Positions 8,423 through 16,994 of a stretch of 64,000 bases of DNA are shown here, piece by piece (position 1 is the first letter of the stretch; the number at the start of each line of letters is the position of its first letter). The DNA lies in the NCBI RefSeq assembly GCF_044987625.1, contig NZ_JBJDSB010000001.1:248001-312000 (forward strand). The letters are read 5' to 3'. Below the pieces are notes generated by a model. It had not been told where the DNA came from, made no database searches, and saw only the letters and a program-made list of their open reading frames with translations. Made by a program: the position numbers and the translations under genes. This DNA is from Desulfobaculum sp044987625. Lineage in GTDB: Bacteria > Desulfobacterota > Desulfovibrionia > Desulfovibrionales > Desulfovibrionaceae.

Positions 8423-10246
8423 CTAGTCGTCGCTACGCTGTCCTTCTTCCTTTAGCTGCGCCACAAGGGTATTCAAGGTCTCGGCCTGTTCGGCAAGCTC
8501 GCGCAGGGCCTCAACGGTCTCACCAACACGCTGGGCTGTTTCTCCGGTGATGACGTTGACCTCTTCAATGGACTGGTTGATTTCCTCACTCGCCGCGGAC
8601 TGTTCTTCGGCAGCGGCGGCGATGCCCTGAATCTGCTCGGCGGAGGATTCCGTCTCCTGCACGATTTCTGTCAGCACCGTACCGGACTGGTTGGAGTACT
8701 CCACGGCCTGTTCAAGGTCTGTCAGCGCCCGCTCCATGGAGCTGACGTTCTCCTCGGCCACCCGCTGGATGGCGTCGATGGAGTCGCCCACTTCCTTGGT
8801 GGCGCCCATGGTCTTTTCAGCCAGTTTGCGCACCTCGTCTGCAACAACGGCGAACCCGCGGCCTGCCTCGCCAGCGCGCGCCGCCTCAATGGCTGCATTC
8901 AGCGCCAGCAGGTTCGTCTGGTCCGCGATATCCGTAATCACGCTCATAATGTTGCCGATGGCCTGCGCCTGCTCGTCCAGCTGGGCCATATTTTCCTTGA
9001 GCTGCTCGGCCTGCTTGTAGGTGGTGTTCATGGCATCCACAGACTGGTTGACCACCTCTGCGCCGTGCTGGGCCTTTTCGCGCGCCTCTGCGCCGCGCTC
9101 CGCGGCGGAACCGGCGTTCTGCGCCACTTCAAGCACGGTGGCGTTCATTTCTTCCATGGCTGTGGCCGTCGTTTGGATGCGCTCCTTCTGCACATCCGCG
9201 CCCTGACGGATATCCTCGGACTGTGCGGAGATTTCCTCGGACGCGGCGGAGATGCGCGTCACCACCTGCTCCAGACTCATGGCCGCCTGCAACAGCCCCT
9301 CGGCCTTGGCTCTGGTGGCTTCCTTGCGGGCCTCTTCGGCCTCGCCCATGGCGACCTCTGCGGCGTGGGCCTTGTCTTCAGCTTCCTGCGTCTTGCGGGT
9401 AATTTCCTCAATATTCTGGCGCAGGGTTGCGGCCATGGAATTGAGGGCCTCGCTCAGTTGGGCCGCCTCGTCGCGGCCGCGCTCGTCCAGATTTACGTCG
9501 TACTCGCCATTGGCAATGCCTGCGGCGGCGTCGGTCGCGGCCTTGATGGGCAGGACGATAGTCCGGATGATGAGGAACAGCGCCGGAAGAATACCCACGC
9601 CGAGGCCGATGACAATGATGATGACGATAAAGCGCGTGTTCTTGGACACCACGTCATCAATGTTTGCCGAAATGCGCTCTTTTTCACGCTGGATATTGTC
9701 GATGTACACACCGGTACCTATCCAGTACGGGGTACCGGGAACAGGCGTGGCGTAACTGATTTTCGGCTGCTCGCCAGCGCCGGGCTTGTCAAAAACATAC
9801 TGCACATAGCCGCCGCCCTTGTCTGCTGCCTGGGCCAGCTCTTTCAGGTAATACTTTCCGGTGGGGTCGCGCGAGTCGCCGCGCTCCGTCCCCTCAAAAT
9901 CCGGGCGGGTAGGATGCACAACGTTTGTCGTGCCTTCGTACACGAAAAAGTAGCCGGATTCGTCATCCTCGAAGCGGATGTTTTTGAGCGCCTTACGCAT
10001 GAATGCGGCGGCTTCGTCAGGAGACTTGCCCTGGAGCGTGTCGCCAAAGGACCGGGCCAAGGAATTTGCGGCCACGGAGATTTTGGTCTTCTGCCCCCGG
10101 AACATGATGTTTTGCACTTCCTGCGTGCTTATTTGCTGAACCTTCGTGGAATTATACATAAAGGCCAGTATAATTCCGACAATGAACACCACCATCACAC
10201 ACATGACGATGGTTATGCGCACCCCTATAGACACTTTGCGCAGCAT
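8423..10246 (-). CDS. Methyl-accepting chemotaxis protein with a Cache sensor domain
   Basis: A 607-aa transmembrane chemoreceptor. TM1 about 8-30 (ITIVMCVMVVFIVGIILAF); periplasmic single-Cache domain about 31-205 with the typical DESGYFFVYEGTTNVVHPTRPDFEGT and YWIGTGVYIDNI motifs; TM2 about 213-236; HAMP about 237-290; and a long cytoplasmic signalling domain with the tip DIADQTNLLALNAAIEAARAGE followed by GRGFAVVADEVRKLAEKT. Such Cache domains often bind small organic acids; the ligand here is unknown. An upstream in-frame extension exists, but the start at 10246 is chosen because it has a GGGGGA Shine-Dalgarno and begins directly before TM1. Monocistronic. Confidence 0.93.
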   Translation of the reverse strand: MLRKVSIGVRITIVMCVMVVFIVGIILAFMYNSTKVQQISTQEVQNIMFRGQKTKISVAANSLARSFGDTLQGKSPDEAAAFMRKALKNIRFEDDESGYFFVYEGTTNVVHPTRPDFEGTERGDSRDPTGKYYLKELAQAADKGGGYVQYVFDKPGAGEQPKISYATPVPGTPYWIGTGVYIDNIQREKERISANIDDVVSKNTRFIVIIIVIGLGVGILPALFLIIRTIVLPIKAATDAAAGIANGEYDVNLDERGRDEAAQLSEALNSMAATLRQNIEEITRKTQEAEDKAHAAEVAMGEAEEARKEATRAKAEGLLQAAMSLEQVVTRISAASEEISAQSEDIRQGADVQKERIQTTATAMEEMNATVLEVAQNAGSAAERGAEAREKAQHGAEVVNQSVDAMNTTYKQAEQLKENMAQLDEQAQAIGNIMSVITDIADQTNLLALNAAIEAARAGEAGRGFAVVADEVRKLAEKTMGATKEVGDSIDAIQRVAEENVSSMERALTDLEQAVEYSNQSGTVLTEIVQETESSAEQIQGIAAAAEEQSAASEEINQSIEEVNVITGETAQRVGETVEALRELAEQAETLNTLVAQLKEEGQRSDD

Positions 10247-10707
10247 ACCGCTTCCCCCTGTAAGTGGTTTGTTCCCTAGTATTACATATACCGCGTCGAC
10301 CCTTCTGCCACAACGTTTTTCCGTTTTTTCACCACCCTCCATGTCGCTGGCGACATACGCCTTTGTTGCGCCACACATTATTGATAGCGCAATATAGAAC
10401 AGACGCAGACTCACAGTCGTACCGCGTCACCTCCTGCCAAGCCCCTCCCCGCGTGCCATACGGCCAATCCCGCCACCGAGGCGCGCCAGTTGCCACACAC
10501 ACGCGTCACACAGTGCACAATGCTGTTTCACGAGGAGTTCTCACAGCTTATGACAACACCTACACATCTTTTGTTACAATCAGGTTACAGCCGCCACATT
10601 CCGTTGCAATTGAACAACTTTCCACCCTTTTGGTGAATTCCTTGCCCCGGAATATGTATATGCTGTATGTTGAAAACGATAGTCAAAACGCACTCTGTGG
10701 AGGATGC
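10247..10707. other. Divergent intergenic region, 461 bp
   Basis: Separates the chemoreceptor (minus) from the EAL-HDOD gene (plus). No convincing gene. It is locally AT-rich near 10264-10330 and 10545-10690, where promoters for both genes must lie. A TATGTAATACT-like -10 candidate for the minus-strand gene is visible near 10275-10290, without a good -35. Confidence 0.5.
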
Positions 10708-11934
10708 ATGTCCAAGCCCGCGCCCACATCCAATGAGGTGATGACGACCTACTTCACGCGTCAGCCCATCTTCTCCAGCGATTATTCGGTGTGGGGCTAC
10801 GAATTGCTCTTTAGCACCGCGCAGGGGCATGAGCTTGACGCATTGGTGGACATGGGCCCCTCCGACCCGGACACACGCTCCACCATCACCAGCCTGTGCG
10901 AAGCCGGAAAGATGATCTGCGTCGACTTCCGCCAAAACGCGCTCTCCGCCCTGCCCCCGGACAAAACCATCATCATCGTCCCCGACCAAAAACACAGCAA
11001 CGACATGGAAATGGTCTTCACCCTGCTGCGGCGGCGCGGCTACAAGGTGGCGGTGGAGATTGACTTCTACTCCTCCATGCAGGACAGCTCCGCGCCGCTG
11101 GCGGACTATGTGCTAGTCAACTCCGAACTGCTCTCGCTGGAACAAGTGGAGGAAATAGCGGGAGAAAGCGACACCATCGGCGCACACGTCATCGCCCGCC
11201 ACATTCAGGACCGCTTTCAGCTTGCCGAAACGCGCGAGGCCGGGTGCTCCCTTTTCCAAGGCCCCTTCTTCGCCATCCCCGAGAATCTCGACCGCCGCGA
11301 GATGACCTCGCACGAGGCTTCACGCTTTCGCCTGCTGCAAATCATCGAGCACCCCTCCGGCGACTTTGACGAGCTGGCCCACACCATCCAAAACGACGCG
11401 GCCCTCAGCTATCGACTGCTCACGTACCTCAATTCCGCAGCATTCAGCTTTCCCGACAAAATCAACACCATCAAGCAGGCCGTTGTGCTCCTTGGCTGGA
11501 AGCAGCTTCGCCGCTGGCTGCGCATTATCGTCTTCACGGACCTGAACCCCGACGTGCGCACCGAGGAACTGCTCATCACGGCCCTCAAGCGCGCCAAGTT
11601 CTTTGAAACCCTCGCGCGCGAGCGCCCAACGGGCACGGAGCCTGACAGCCTGTTCCTGCTCGGCCTGTTCTCCATGCTGGAATCCATCCTTGAGATGCCC
11701 ATGCAGGACATTGTGGGCCGGCTTCCCCTTGAACAGGACCTCAAGGACGCCCTGCTGGGCCGCGACACGCCAAACACCATTTGGCTCACCCTTGCCACGG
11801 CCTACGAGCTTGCCTCGTGGGACACCATAGACGCCACCCTGTCCGAACTAGGCATAGCCCCAGATGCGGCGGCGACAGCGTACACCGCTGCGCTGGAATG
11901 GGCCGACGCCTTCACCCGCAACGCCGCCGGGTAA
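10708..11934 (+). CDS. EAL-HDOD signalling protein (YuxH type) with a degenerate EAL domain
   Basis: A 408-aa cytoplasmic regulator. Residues ~12-195 form an EAL-like domain that begins FTRQPIFSSDYSVWGYELLF; the catalytic ExL and most metal-binding residues of c-di-GMP phosphodiesterases are absent (YELLF where active enzymes have EALLR), so enzymatic activity is unlikely. Residues ~205-400 are an HDOD domain (FDELAHTIQNDAALSYRLLTYLNSAAF, then IKQAVVLLGWKQLRRWL). This fused architecture is widespread and is linked to motility and surface-behaviour control. The start at 10708 has GGAGG seven bases upstream; the frame is open further upstream but without a ribosome binding site. Confidence 0.9.
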   Translation: MSKPAPTSNEVMTTYFTRQPIFSSDYSVWGYELLFSTAQGHELDALVDMGPSDPDTRSTITSLCEAGKMICVDFRQNALSALPPDKTIIIVPDQKHSNDMEMVFTLLRRRGYKVAVEIDFYSSMQDSSAPLADYVLVNSELLSLEQVEEIAGESDTIGAHVIARHIQDRFQLAETREAGCSLFQGPFFAIPENLDRREMTSHEASRFRLLQIIEHPSGDFDELAHTIQNDAALSYRLLTYLNSAAFSFPDKINTIKQAVVLLGWKQLRRWLRIIVFTDLNPDVRTEELLITALKRAKFFETLARERPTGTEPDSLFLLGLFSMLESILEMPMQDIVGRLPLEQDLKDALLGRDTPNTIWLTLATAYELASWDTIDATLSELGIAPDAAATAYTAALEWADAFTRNAAG

Positions 11935-11945
11935 TCCCCCCATAT

Positions 11946-11969
11946 CGCGCAGCTTTTGCGCGCCCTTTT
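11946..11969 (+). terminator. Weak terminator candidate after the EAL-HDOD gene
   Basis: A short stem CGCGCA / TGCGCG followed by CCCTTTTCC, just after the stop codon. Short stem and interrupted T run. Confidence 0.35.
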
Positions 11970-12084
11970 CCCCGATGCAACGCTCCCCCAAACAAACCGC
12001 ATGCAACATGTGGTTATTTTTCATGAAATGTTTTACAGATGCACTGCATCCAGGAGTCTTTAGTCCATAAGGAGCGTGCAGCAC

Positions 12085-13275
12085 ATGAACGTTGCTATTC
12101 CAAGGGAAACCTATCCGGGCGAGGCGCGCGTGGCCGTGCCTCCGGCGGGGCTGGCCCCGCTTATGAAGGCGGGCCTCGGCGTGCTTGTGGAAGCGGGAGC
12201 CGGCGACGCCGCCGGATTCCCCGACACAGAATACGAGGCCAAAGGCGCGCGCATTGTCGCAGACAAGGCCGCCCTCATGGCCGAGGCCGACGTTATCCTT
12301 TGCGTTCGCACCCCCGGCGCCAACCCAGAGCGCGGGGCCGAGGACATTCCCCTGCTGCGGCAGGGGCAGTGCATTATCGGCCTGAGCGAACCCTTCACCT
12401 CCGCCGATGAAACCAGCCGCATTGCCGAAACCGGGGCCACGCTCCTGTCTATGGAGCTTATCCCGCGCATCACGCGCGCCCAGAGCATGGACGCCCTGTC
12501 GTCCATGGCGACGCTGTCGGGCTACAAGGCCGTGCTCATGGCGGCGGATACGCTCCCCAAAATGTTCCCCATGATGATGACGGCCGCAGGCACCATTGCC
12601 CCGGCGCGCGTCTTTGTGGTGGGCGTTGGTGTGGCCGGGCTGATGGCCATTGCGCAGGCCAAGCGCCTTGGCGCGGTGGTGGAGGCCTACGACGTCCGCC
12701 CCGCCGTAAAGGAGCAGGTGCAAAGCCTTGGGGCAAAATTTGTTGAAATGGAGCTGGACGCCGACGACGCCGAGGACTCCGGCGGCTACGCCAAAGCCCT
12801 TGGCGACGACTTCTACCGCAAGCAGCGCGAGCTGATGGCGCGGGTTGTGGCGGCTAACGACGTGGTCATCACCACCGCGGCCATCCCCGGCAAAACCGCG
12901 CCCATGCTCGTCACGCGCGAGATGGTGGAGTCCATGCAGGCGGGGTCCGTGATTATTGACCTTGCCGCGCAAACCGGCGGCAACTGCGAGCTGACGCAGG
13001 CCGACACCACAGTGCGCCACCACGGGGTCACCATCCTCGGCCCCACCAACCTTCCGGCCACGCTGGCCCGCGACGCCAGCCAGATGTACGGCAAAAACAT
13101 CACCACCCTGCTGCTCGCCATGACCAAGGACGGGCAGGTGCAGGTGGACCTTGATGACGAGGTCATCGCCGGAACCACCGTGACGCACGGCGGGCGCATC
13201 ATCCACCCAACCGTGCTGGAGCGCCTGTTCCCCGATGAGGACGCCAGCGCCATCAGCAAAACCGCAGCCAACTAA
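12085..13275 (+). CDS. pntAA: Proton-translocating NAD(P) transhydrogenase, subunit alpha-1 (NAD-binding)
   Basis: Soluble NAD(H)-binding domain I of the membrane transhydrogenase, which couples hydride transfer between NADH and NADP+ to proton movement. The 396-aa protein shows IPRETYPGEARVAVPPAG at the N-terminus (AlaDH/PNT N-domain), the Rossmann motif VVGVGVAGLMAIAQAKRLGAVVEAYDVRP, and AAIPGKTAPMLVTREMV. The ATG at 12085 is preceded by AAGGAG with 10-bp spacing; a GTG three codons earlier is too close to that site. Part of a three-gene operon in which the alpha chain is split in two, as in Rhodospirillum rubrum. Confidence 0.95.
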   Translation: MNVAIPRETYPGEARVAVPPAGLAPLMKAGLGVLVEAGAGDAAGFPDTEYEAKGARIVADKAALMAEADVILCVRTPGANPERGAEDIPLLRQGQCIIGLSEPFTSADETSRIAETGATLLSMELIPRITRAQSMDALSSMATLSGYKAVLMAADTLPKMFPMMMTAAGTIAPARVFVVGVGVAGLMAIAQAKRLGAVVEAYDVRPAVKEQVQSLGAKFVEMELDADDAEDSGGYAKALGDDFYRKQRELMARVVAANDVVITTAAIPGKTAPMLVTREMVESMQAGSVIIDLAAQTGGNCELTQADTTVRHHGVTILGPTNLPATLARDASQMYGKNITTLLLAMTKDGQVQVDLDDEVIAGTTVTHGGRIIHPTVLERLFPDEDASAISKTAAN

Positions 13276-13286
13276 GGGGGCCGCAT

Positions 13287-13568
13287 ATGGATACCTTCGT
13301 TATCGGGCTTAGCATCTTTGTGCTGGCGGTCTTCGTCGGCTTTGAGGTTATCACCAAGGTTCCGCCAACGCTGCACACGCCGCTGATGTCCGGCACCAAT
13401 GCCATCTCCGGCATTACCATTGTGGGCGCGCTGCTTGCTTCCGGCAGTCAGCATTCCACACTGGCGACAGCGCTTGGATTTGCCGCGCTGGTCTTTGCTA
13501 CGGTCAACGTGGTGGGCGGGTTCCTCGTCACGCACAGAATGCTCGCAATGTTCCAGAAGAAGAGGTAA
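13287..13568 (+). CDS. pntAB: NAD(P) transhydrogenase, subunit alpha-2 (membrane part)
   Basis: A 93-aa membrane protein with three TM helices (about 5-22, 36-54, 60-82), including the conserved EVITKVPPTLHTPLMSGTNA segment of transhydrogenase domain II. It corresponds to the C-terminal part of single-chain E. coli PntA. It lies 11 bp after pntAA and 4 bp before pntB. Confidence 0.95.
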   Translation: MDTFVIGLSIFVLAVFVGFEVITKVPPTLHTPLMSGTNAISGITIVGALLASGSQHSTLATALGFAALVFATVNVVGGFLVTHRMLAMFQKKR

Positions 13569-13572
13569 CCGC

Positions 13573-14967
13573 ATGACGCTCTCCATCATCAACCTCATCT
13601 ACCTGCTGGCCTCGGTTCTGTTCATCCTTGGCATCAAGGGCCTCACCCACCCCCGCACCGCCGTGCGGGGCAATATCATGTCCGCGCTGGCCATGCTGCT
13701 GGCCGTGGTGGTCACGCTCTTTGATGCGCAAATCCTCAGCTTTGAATACATCCTCGCGGGCATTGTGGTGGGCGCGGCCATTGGCGTGCTGCTTGCCGTC
13801 CGCATCGAGATGACCGCCATGCCGCAGCTAGTGGCCGTATTCAACGGCCTTGGCGGCGGCGCGTCGGTACTGGTGGCCGGAGCGGCGCTGGTGCAGGCCA
13901 CAGGCGCCGGCGCATCACCCAGCCTGCAAATGTCCATCGCCACGGCGCTGTCGGGCATTATTGGCGGCGTCACCTTCTGGGGCAGCCTTGTGGCCTTTTC
14001 CAAGCTCCAGCGCCTGATGCTGGAAAACGCCTGTTCCTTCCCCGGCCAGCGCGTGGTGAACGTGCTGCTCCTTGCCACGGCCATCGGCCTTGGCGCGGTG
14101 GTGGCTGTTTCGCCGGAGAACCATATGGCCTACTGGGCCATGGTGGGCGCGGCCTCGATCCTTGGCGTGCTGCTCACCGTCGCCATCGGCGGCGCGGACA
14201 TGCCCGTGGTCATCGCGCTCCTGAACTCGTACTCCGGCCTTGCGGCCTCAGCCACGGGCTTTGTGTTGCAAAACAATATGCTCATTATCTCCGGCTCCCT
14301 TGTCGGCGCGTCGGGCATCATTCTCACCAAAATCATGTGCAAGGCTATGAACCGCTCGCTGGCCAATGTGCTGTTTGGCGGCGCGCTTGGCCCGGTGGAA
14401 CAGCAAGGCGAGACGCAGGACGACATCTACGCGGGTAACGTGAAGGCGACCTCCGGCGACGAAATCGCCATGATTCTGGACAGCGCCCAGCGCGTTGCCA
14501 TTGTCCCCGGCTACGGCATGGCCGTGGCGCAGGCCCAGCACGCGGTCCGCGACCTGATGAACCTGCTTGAGGCGCGCGGCACGGATGTGGAGTTTGCCAT
14601 TCACCCCGTGGCCGGACGCATGCCCGGCCACATGAACGTGCTGCTGGCCGAGGCCGAAGTGCCTTACGACAAACTCCGCGAAATGGACGCCATCAACCCG
14701 GAAATGAGCCAGATTGACGTCGCCATCGTCCTTGGCGCCAATGACGTGGTCAACCCGCTGGCCAAGACCGACCCGGCCAGCCCCATCGCAGGCATGCCCA
14801 TCATCAACGTGGACGAATGCCGCACCGTGGTGGTTATCAAGCGCAGCCTGTCTCCGGGCTTTGCCAAGATACCCAACCCCCTCTTTGCGGCGGACAACGC
14901 GCTGATGTACTTTGAGGACGGCAAAAAGGCCGCGCAAAACATCTGCGAGGCCCTCAAGGAAGCCTAA
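13573..14967 (+). CDS. pntB: NAD(P) transhydrogenase, subunit beta
   Basis: Membrane domain II plus the NADP(H)-binding domain III. The 464-aa product has about nine TM helices (residues 5-265), then the domain III Rossmann fold with VAIVPGYGMAVAQAQHAV, HPVAGRMPGHMNVLLAEA and VVNPLAKTDPASPIAGMPII, all signatures of PntB. The start at 13573 is the one placed directly before the first TM (MTLSIINLIYLLASVLF). Length is normal. The enzyme typically supplies NADPH for biosynthesis using the proton gradient. Confidence 0.96.
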   Translation: MTLSIINLIYLLASVLFILGIKGLTHPRTAVRGNIMSALAMLLAVVVTLFDAQILSFEYILAGIVVGAAIGVLLAVRIEMTAMPQLVAVFNGLGGGASVLVAGAALVQATGAGASPSLQMSIATALSGIIGGVTFWGSLVAFSKLQRLMLENACSFPGQRVVNVLLLATAIGLGAVVAVSPENHMAYWAMVGAASILGVLLTVAIGGADMPVVIALLNSYSGLAASATGFVLQNNMLIISGSLVGASGIILTKIMCKAMNRSLANVLFGGALGPVEQQGETQDDIYAGNVKATSGDEIAMILDSAQRVAIVPGYGMAVAQAQHAVRDLMNLLEARGTDVEFAIHPVAGRMPGHMNVLLAEAEVPYDKLREMDAINPEMSQIDVAIVLGANDVVNPLAKTDPASPIAGMPIINVDECRTVVVIKRSLSPGFAKIPNPLFAADNALMYFEDGKKAAQNICEALKEA

Positions 14968-14990
14968 GTTCCGCCCGCCCGAAAACGCAA

Positions 14991-15026
14991 AAAAGCGCCC
15001 CGGTCCGCAAGGACCGGGGCGCTTTG
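14991..15026. terminator. Bidirectional terminator between pntB and the DAK2-DegV gene
   Basis: Perfect stem AGCGCCCCGGTCC / GGACCGGGGCGCT with a GCAA tetraloop. Six A before the stem give a strong T tail on the minus strand (end of the DAK2-DegV gene), and a shorter TTT tail serves pntB. Confidence 0.9.
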
Positions 15027-15052
15027 TCGTCTGTATCAGGAGGCGCTGGCGT

Positions 15053-16867
15053 CTAATCGCCCAGAACAGCCACGGCGGCCGCGCCAAGGCCGGAATAACA
15101 GCCCAGCACAGGAGAGGCCTCCATGGAGAACAGCGGCTCAACGCCGAAGGTGCTCCACAGCATCTCGCCGTAGCATTTGGCGGTTTCTGGAGCGGCAACG
15201 TGGGCCACGGCAAAACGCAGGTTATGCTTGCCGTTGGCGACCTTTTGCACTTCCTGCATCAGCTTGCGGCGGGCATGGCGTTCGCCAAGGCCCTTGCCGA
15301 TGACTTCGGCCTTGCCCGTCTCCGGGGAGAAGGTCAGCACGGGCTTGATGTTCAGGGTCTTGGCAACAGCGCCCTGACTCTTGGACACACGGCCACCGCG
15401 CACGGCAAAGTCGAGGGTATCCAGCGTGACGAAAATACGCACGCGCTTGGCGGCGTCGCGCGCAACGTCGGCCACCTGCTCGGCGGACAGACCACGCTTG
15501 GCGGCAAGGGCGGCCTCACGCACCACAAGACCAAGGCCTACGGTGAGGTTGTTGCCGTCCACCACCTGAATGCGCTCGCTGTCCAGATTGGTCGCGATGG
15601 CGCGCGAGCCCTGATAGGTGCCGCTGCTGCCGGCGGTCACATGCACGGCTACCACATTCTGGTACTGGTCAAGCATGGAATCATAAATACTGCGGAACTC
15701 CGCAGGCGCAGGCTGGGAGGTCTTGGCGGAGGTGGAAACCTTGAGGCGGTCGTTGAACTCCTCGGGGCTGATGTCCACCTTGTCCAAATACTCCTGCCCA
15801 TCCAGCTTCAGCGTCAGCGGGGCGATGCCGATGCCGTACTTGTTCAGGAATTCCTGCGGCAGGTCACAGCAGGAATCGGTGACGATGCCCACTTCCATCT
15901 TGGCCTTGGCCACGAGGTCGCGGTGCTGCTGGAGCATGTCGTCCACTTTTTCGCGGGAAATCTCGCCGTAGGTTGCGGCAATCTTGAACACGGCGTCCGG
16001 CTCGTTGGTGTGCACGTGCACGCGCACCGTCTCCGATGTGCCGGCCACGATAAGACTGTCACCAAGGGATGCCAGCTCGCCGCGCAGGGCGTTGCGGTCG
16101 ATGTCCGTTCCGCTGATGAGACACTCCGTGCAGTAGCGGAAGGTCAGGTCCTCCACGGCCACACGTTCCTGCACCTGCCCGCTGCTGGAGCCGCCCTTGG
16201 ACAGAATCTGGCGCTCAATGCTGGTGTCCAGCCGCCCGCGCTCCACAAACTCCACAATGCCGTCCAACAGGTACACAAACCCCTGCGCTCCGGCGTCCAC
16301 AACGCCAGCCGCCTTCAGGGAGGCGAGGCGCTCGGTGGTCCCGGTCAGGGACTTGCGGGCGTTCGTCAGGGAGTCGTTCAGCAGTTCGGGAAAATCACCG
16401 TACTTTTCGCAATTGTCCCGCAGGTGGTTGGCCCAGTCCGTGATGACGGTCAAAATCGTGCCGTCCTTGGGCGAGGACATGGACTCCTTGGCGCGCTCCG
16501 CGGCCTTGACCGCGGCGTCGGCAAACTCGCGCGGGGTGATGCGGCACAGGTCCTTCACGCCTTCGGAAAAGCCGCAGAAAAACTGCGCAAGGATGACGCC
16601 GGAATTGCCGCGCGCGCCCAGCAGGGCGGACTCGGCAATAATCTTGCTCATCTTGTCGATGGATTGGTCGAGAGAGTGGGACACCCCGTCGATGATGGAC
16701 CGCATGGTCCCGGCCATATTGGAGCCGGTATCCCCGTCGGGCACGGGGAAGACATTGATCTCGTCGAGGTGACGATGCTTGTCGATAAGATTCTTGGCGG
16801 CGGCGCAAAGTATCCGCTTAAAGCGGATGCCGTCTATGTACTGTATTCTCTGTGGCGTATGAGCCAT
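15053..16867 (-). CDS. DAK2-DegV fusion: dihydroxyacetone-kinase-like (FakA type) domain fused to a DegV fatty-acid-binding domain
   Basis: A 604-aa protein joining two functions that are separate genes in Gram-positive fatty acid kinases. Residues ~10-200 are the DhaL-type nucleotide-binding domain (INVFPVPDGDTGSNMAGTM, with the metal-binding DGDTGxN motif, and LLGARGNSGVILAQFF). Residues ~215-320 match the FakA middle and C-terminal part (VRVHVHTNEPDAVF). Residues ~325-604 are DegV/FakB (VGIVTDSCCDLPQEF; HVTAGSSGTYQGS; FVTLDTLDFAVRGGRVSKSQG). In FakA/FakB systems the DegV partner holds the fatty acid that is phosphorylated. The ATG at 16867 has AGGAGA. The natural fusion suggests it is a complete acyl-phosphate-forming unit (inference). 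Confidence 0.9.
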   Translation of the reverse strand: MAHTPQRIQYIDGIRFKRILCAAAKNLIDKHRHLDEINVFPVPDGDTGSNMAGTMRSIIDGVSHSLDQSIDKMSKIIAESALLGARGNSGVILAQFFCGFSEGVKDLCRITPREFADAAVKAAERAKESMSSPKDGTILTVITDWANHLRDNCEKYGDFPELLNDSLTNARKSLTGTTERLASLKAAGVVDAGAQGFVYLLDGIVEFVERGRLDTSIERQILSKGGSSSGQVQERVAVEDLTFRYCTECLISGTDIDRNALRGELASLGDSLIVAGTSETVRVHVHTNEPDAVFKIAATYGEISREKVDDMLQQHRDLVAKAKMEVGIVTDSCCDLPQEFLNKYGIGIAPLTLKLDGQEYLDKVDISPEEFNDRLKVSTSAKTSQPAPAEFRSIYDSMLDQYQNVVAVHVTAGSSGTYQGSRAIATNLDSERIQVVDGNNLTVGLGLVVREAALAAKRGLSAEQVADVARDAAKRVRIFVTLDTLDFAVRGGRVSKSQGAVAKTLNIKPVLTFSPETGKAEVIGKGLGERHARRKLMQEVQKVANGKHNLRFAVAHVAAPETAKCYGEMLWSTFGVEPLFSMEASPVLGCYSGLGAAAVAVLGD

Positions 16868-16994
16868 GAGTTCTCCTCTGTGCACTGCAATTTCACACCG
16901 GAGGGAACGCACACCCCTCCGCACAGGCCTCATAGCGCTTTTCTGCGATTGAAGCAATGCGAATACTGCGCACGCAACAAAACTCGTTGTGTCT

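Noticed and set aside
10440..10465. Sigma54 promoter candidate (TGGCACG on the minus strand) upstream of the chemoreceptor
   Set aside because: The -24-like TGGCACG is present, but at the required spacing the -12 position has GG instead of GC.
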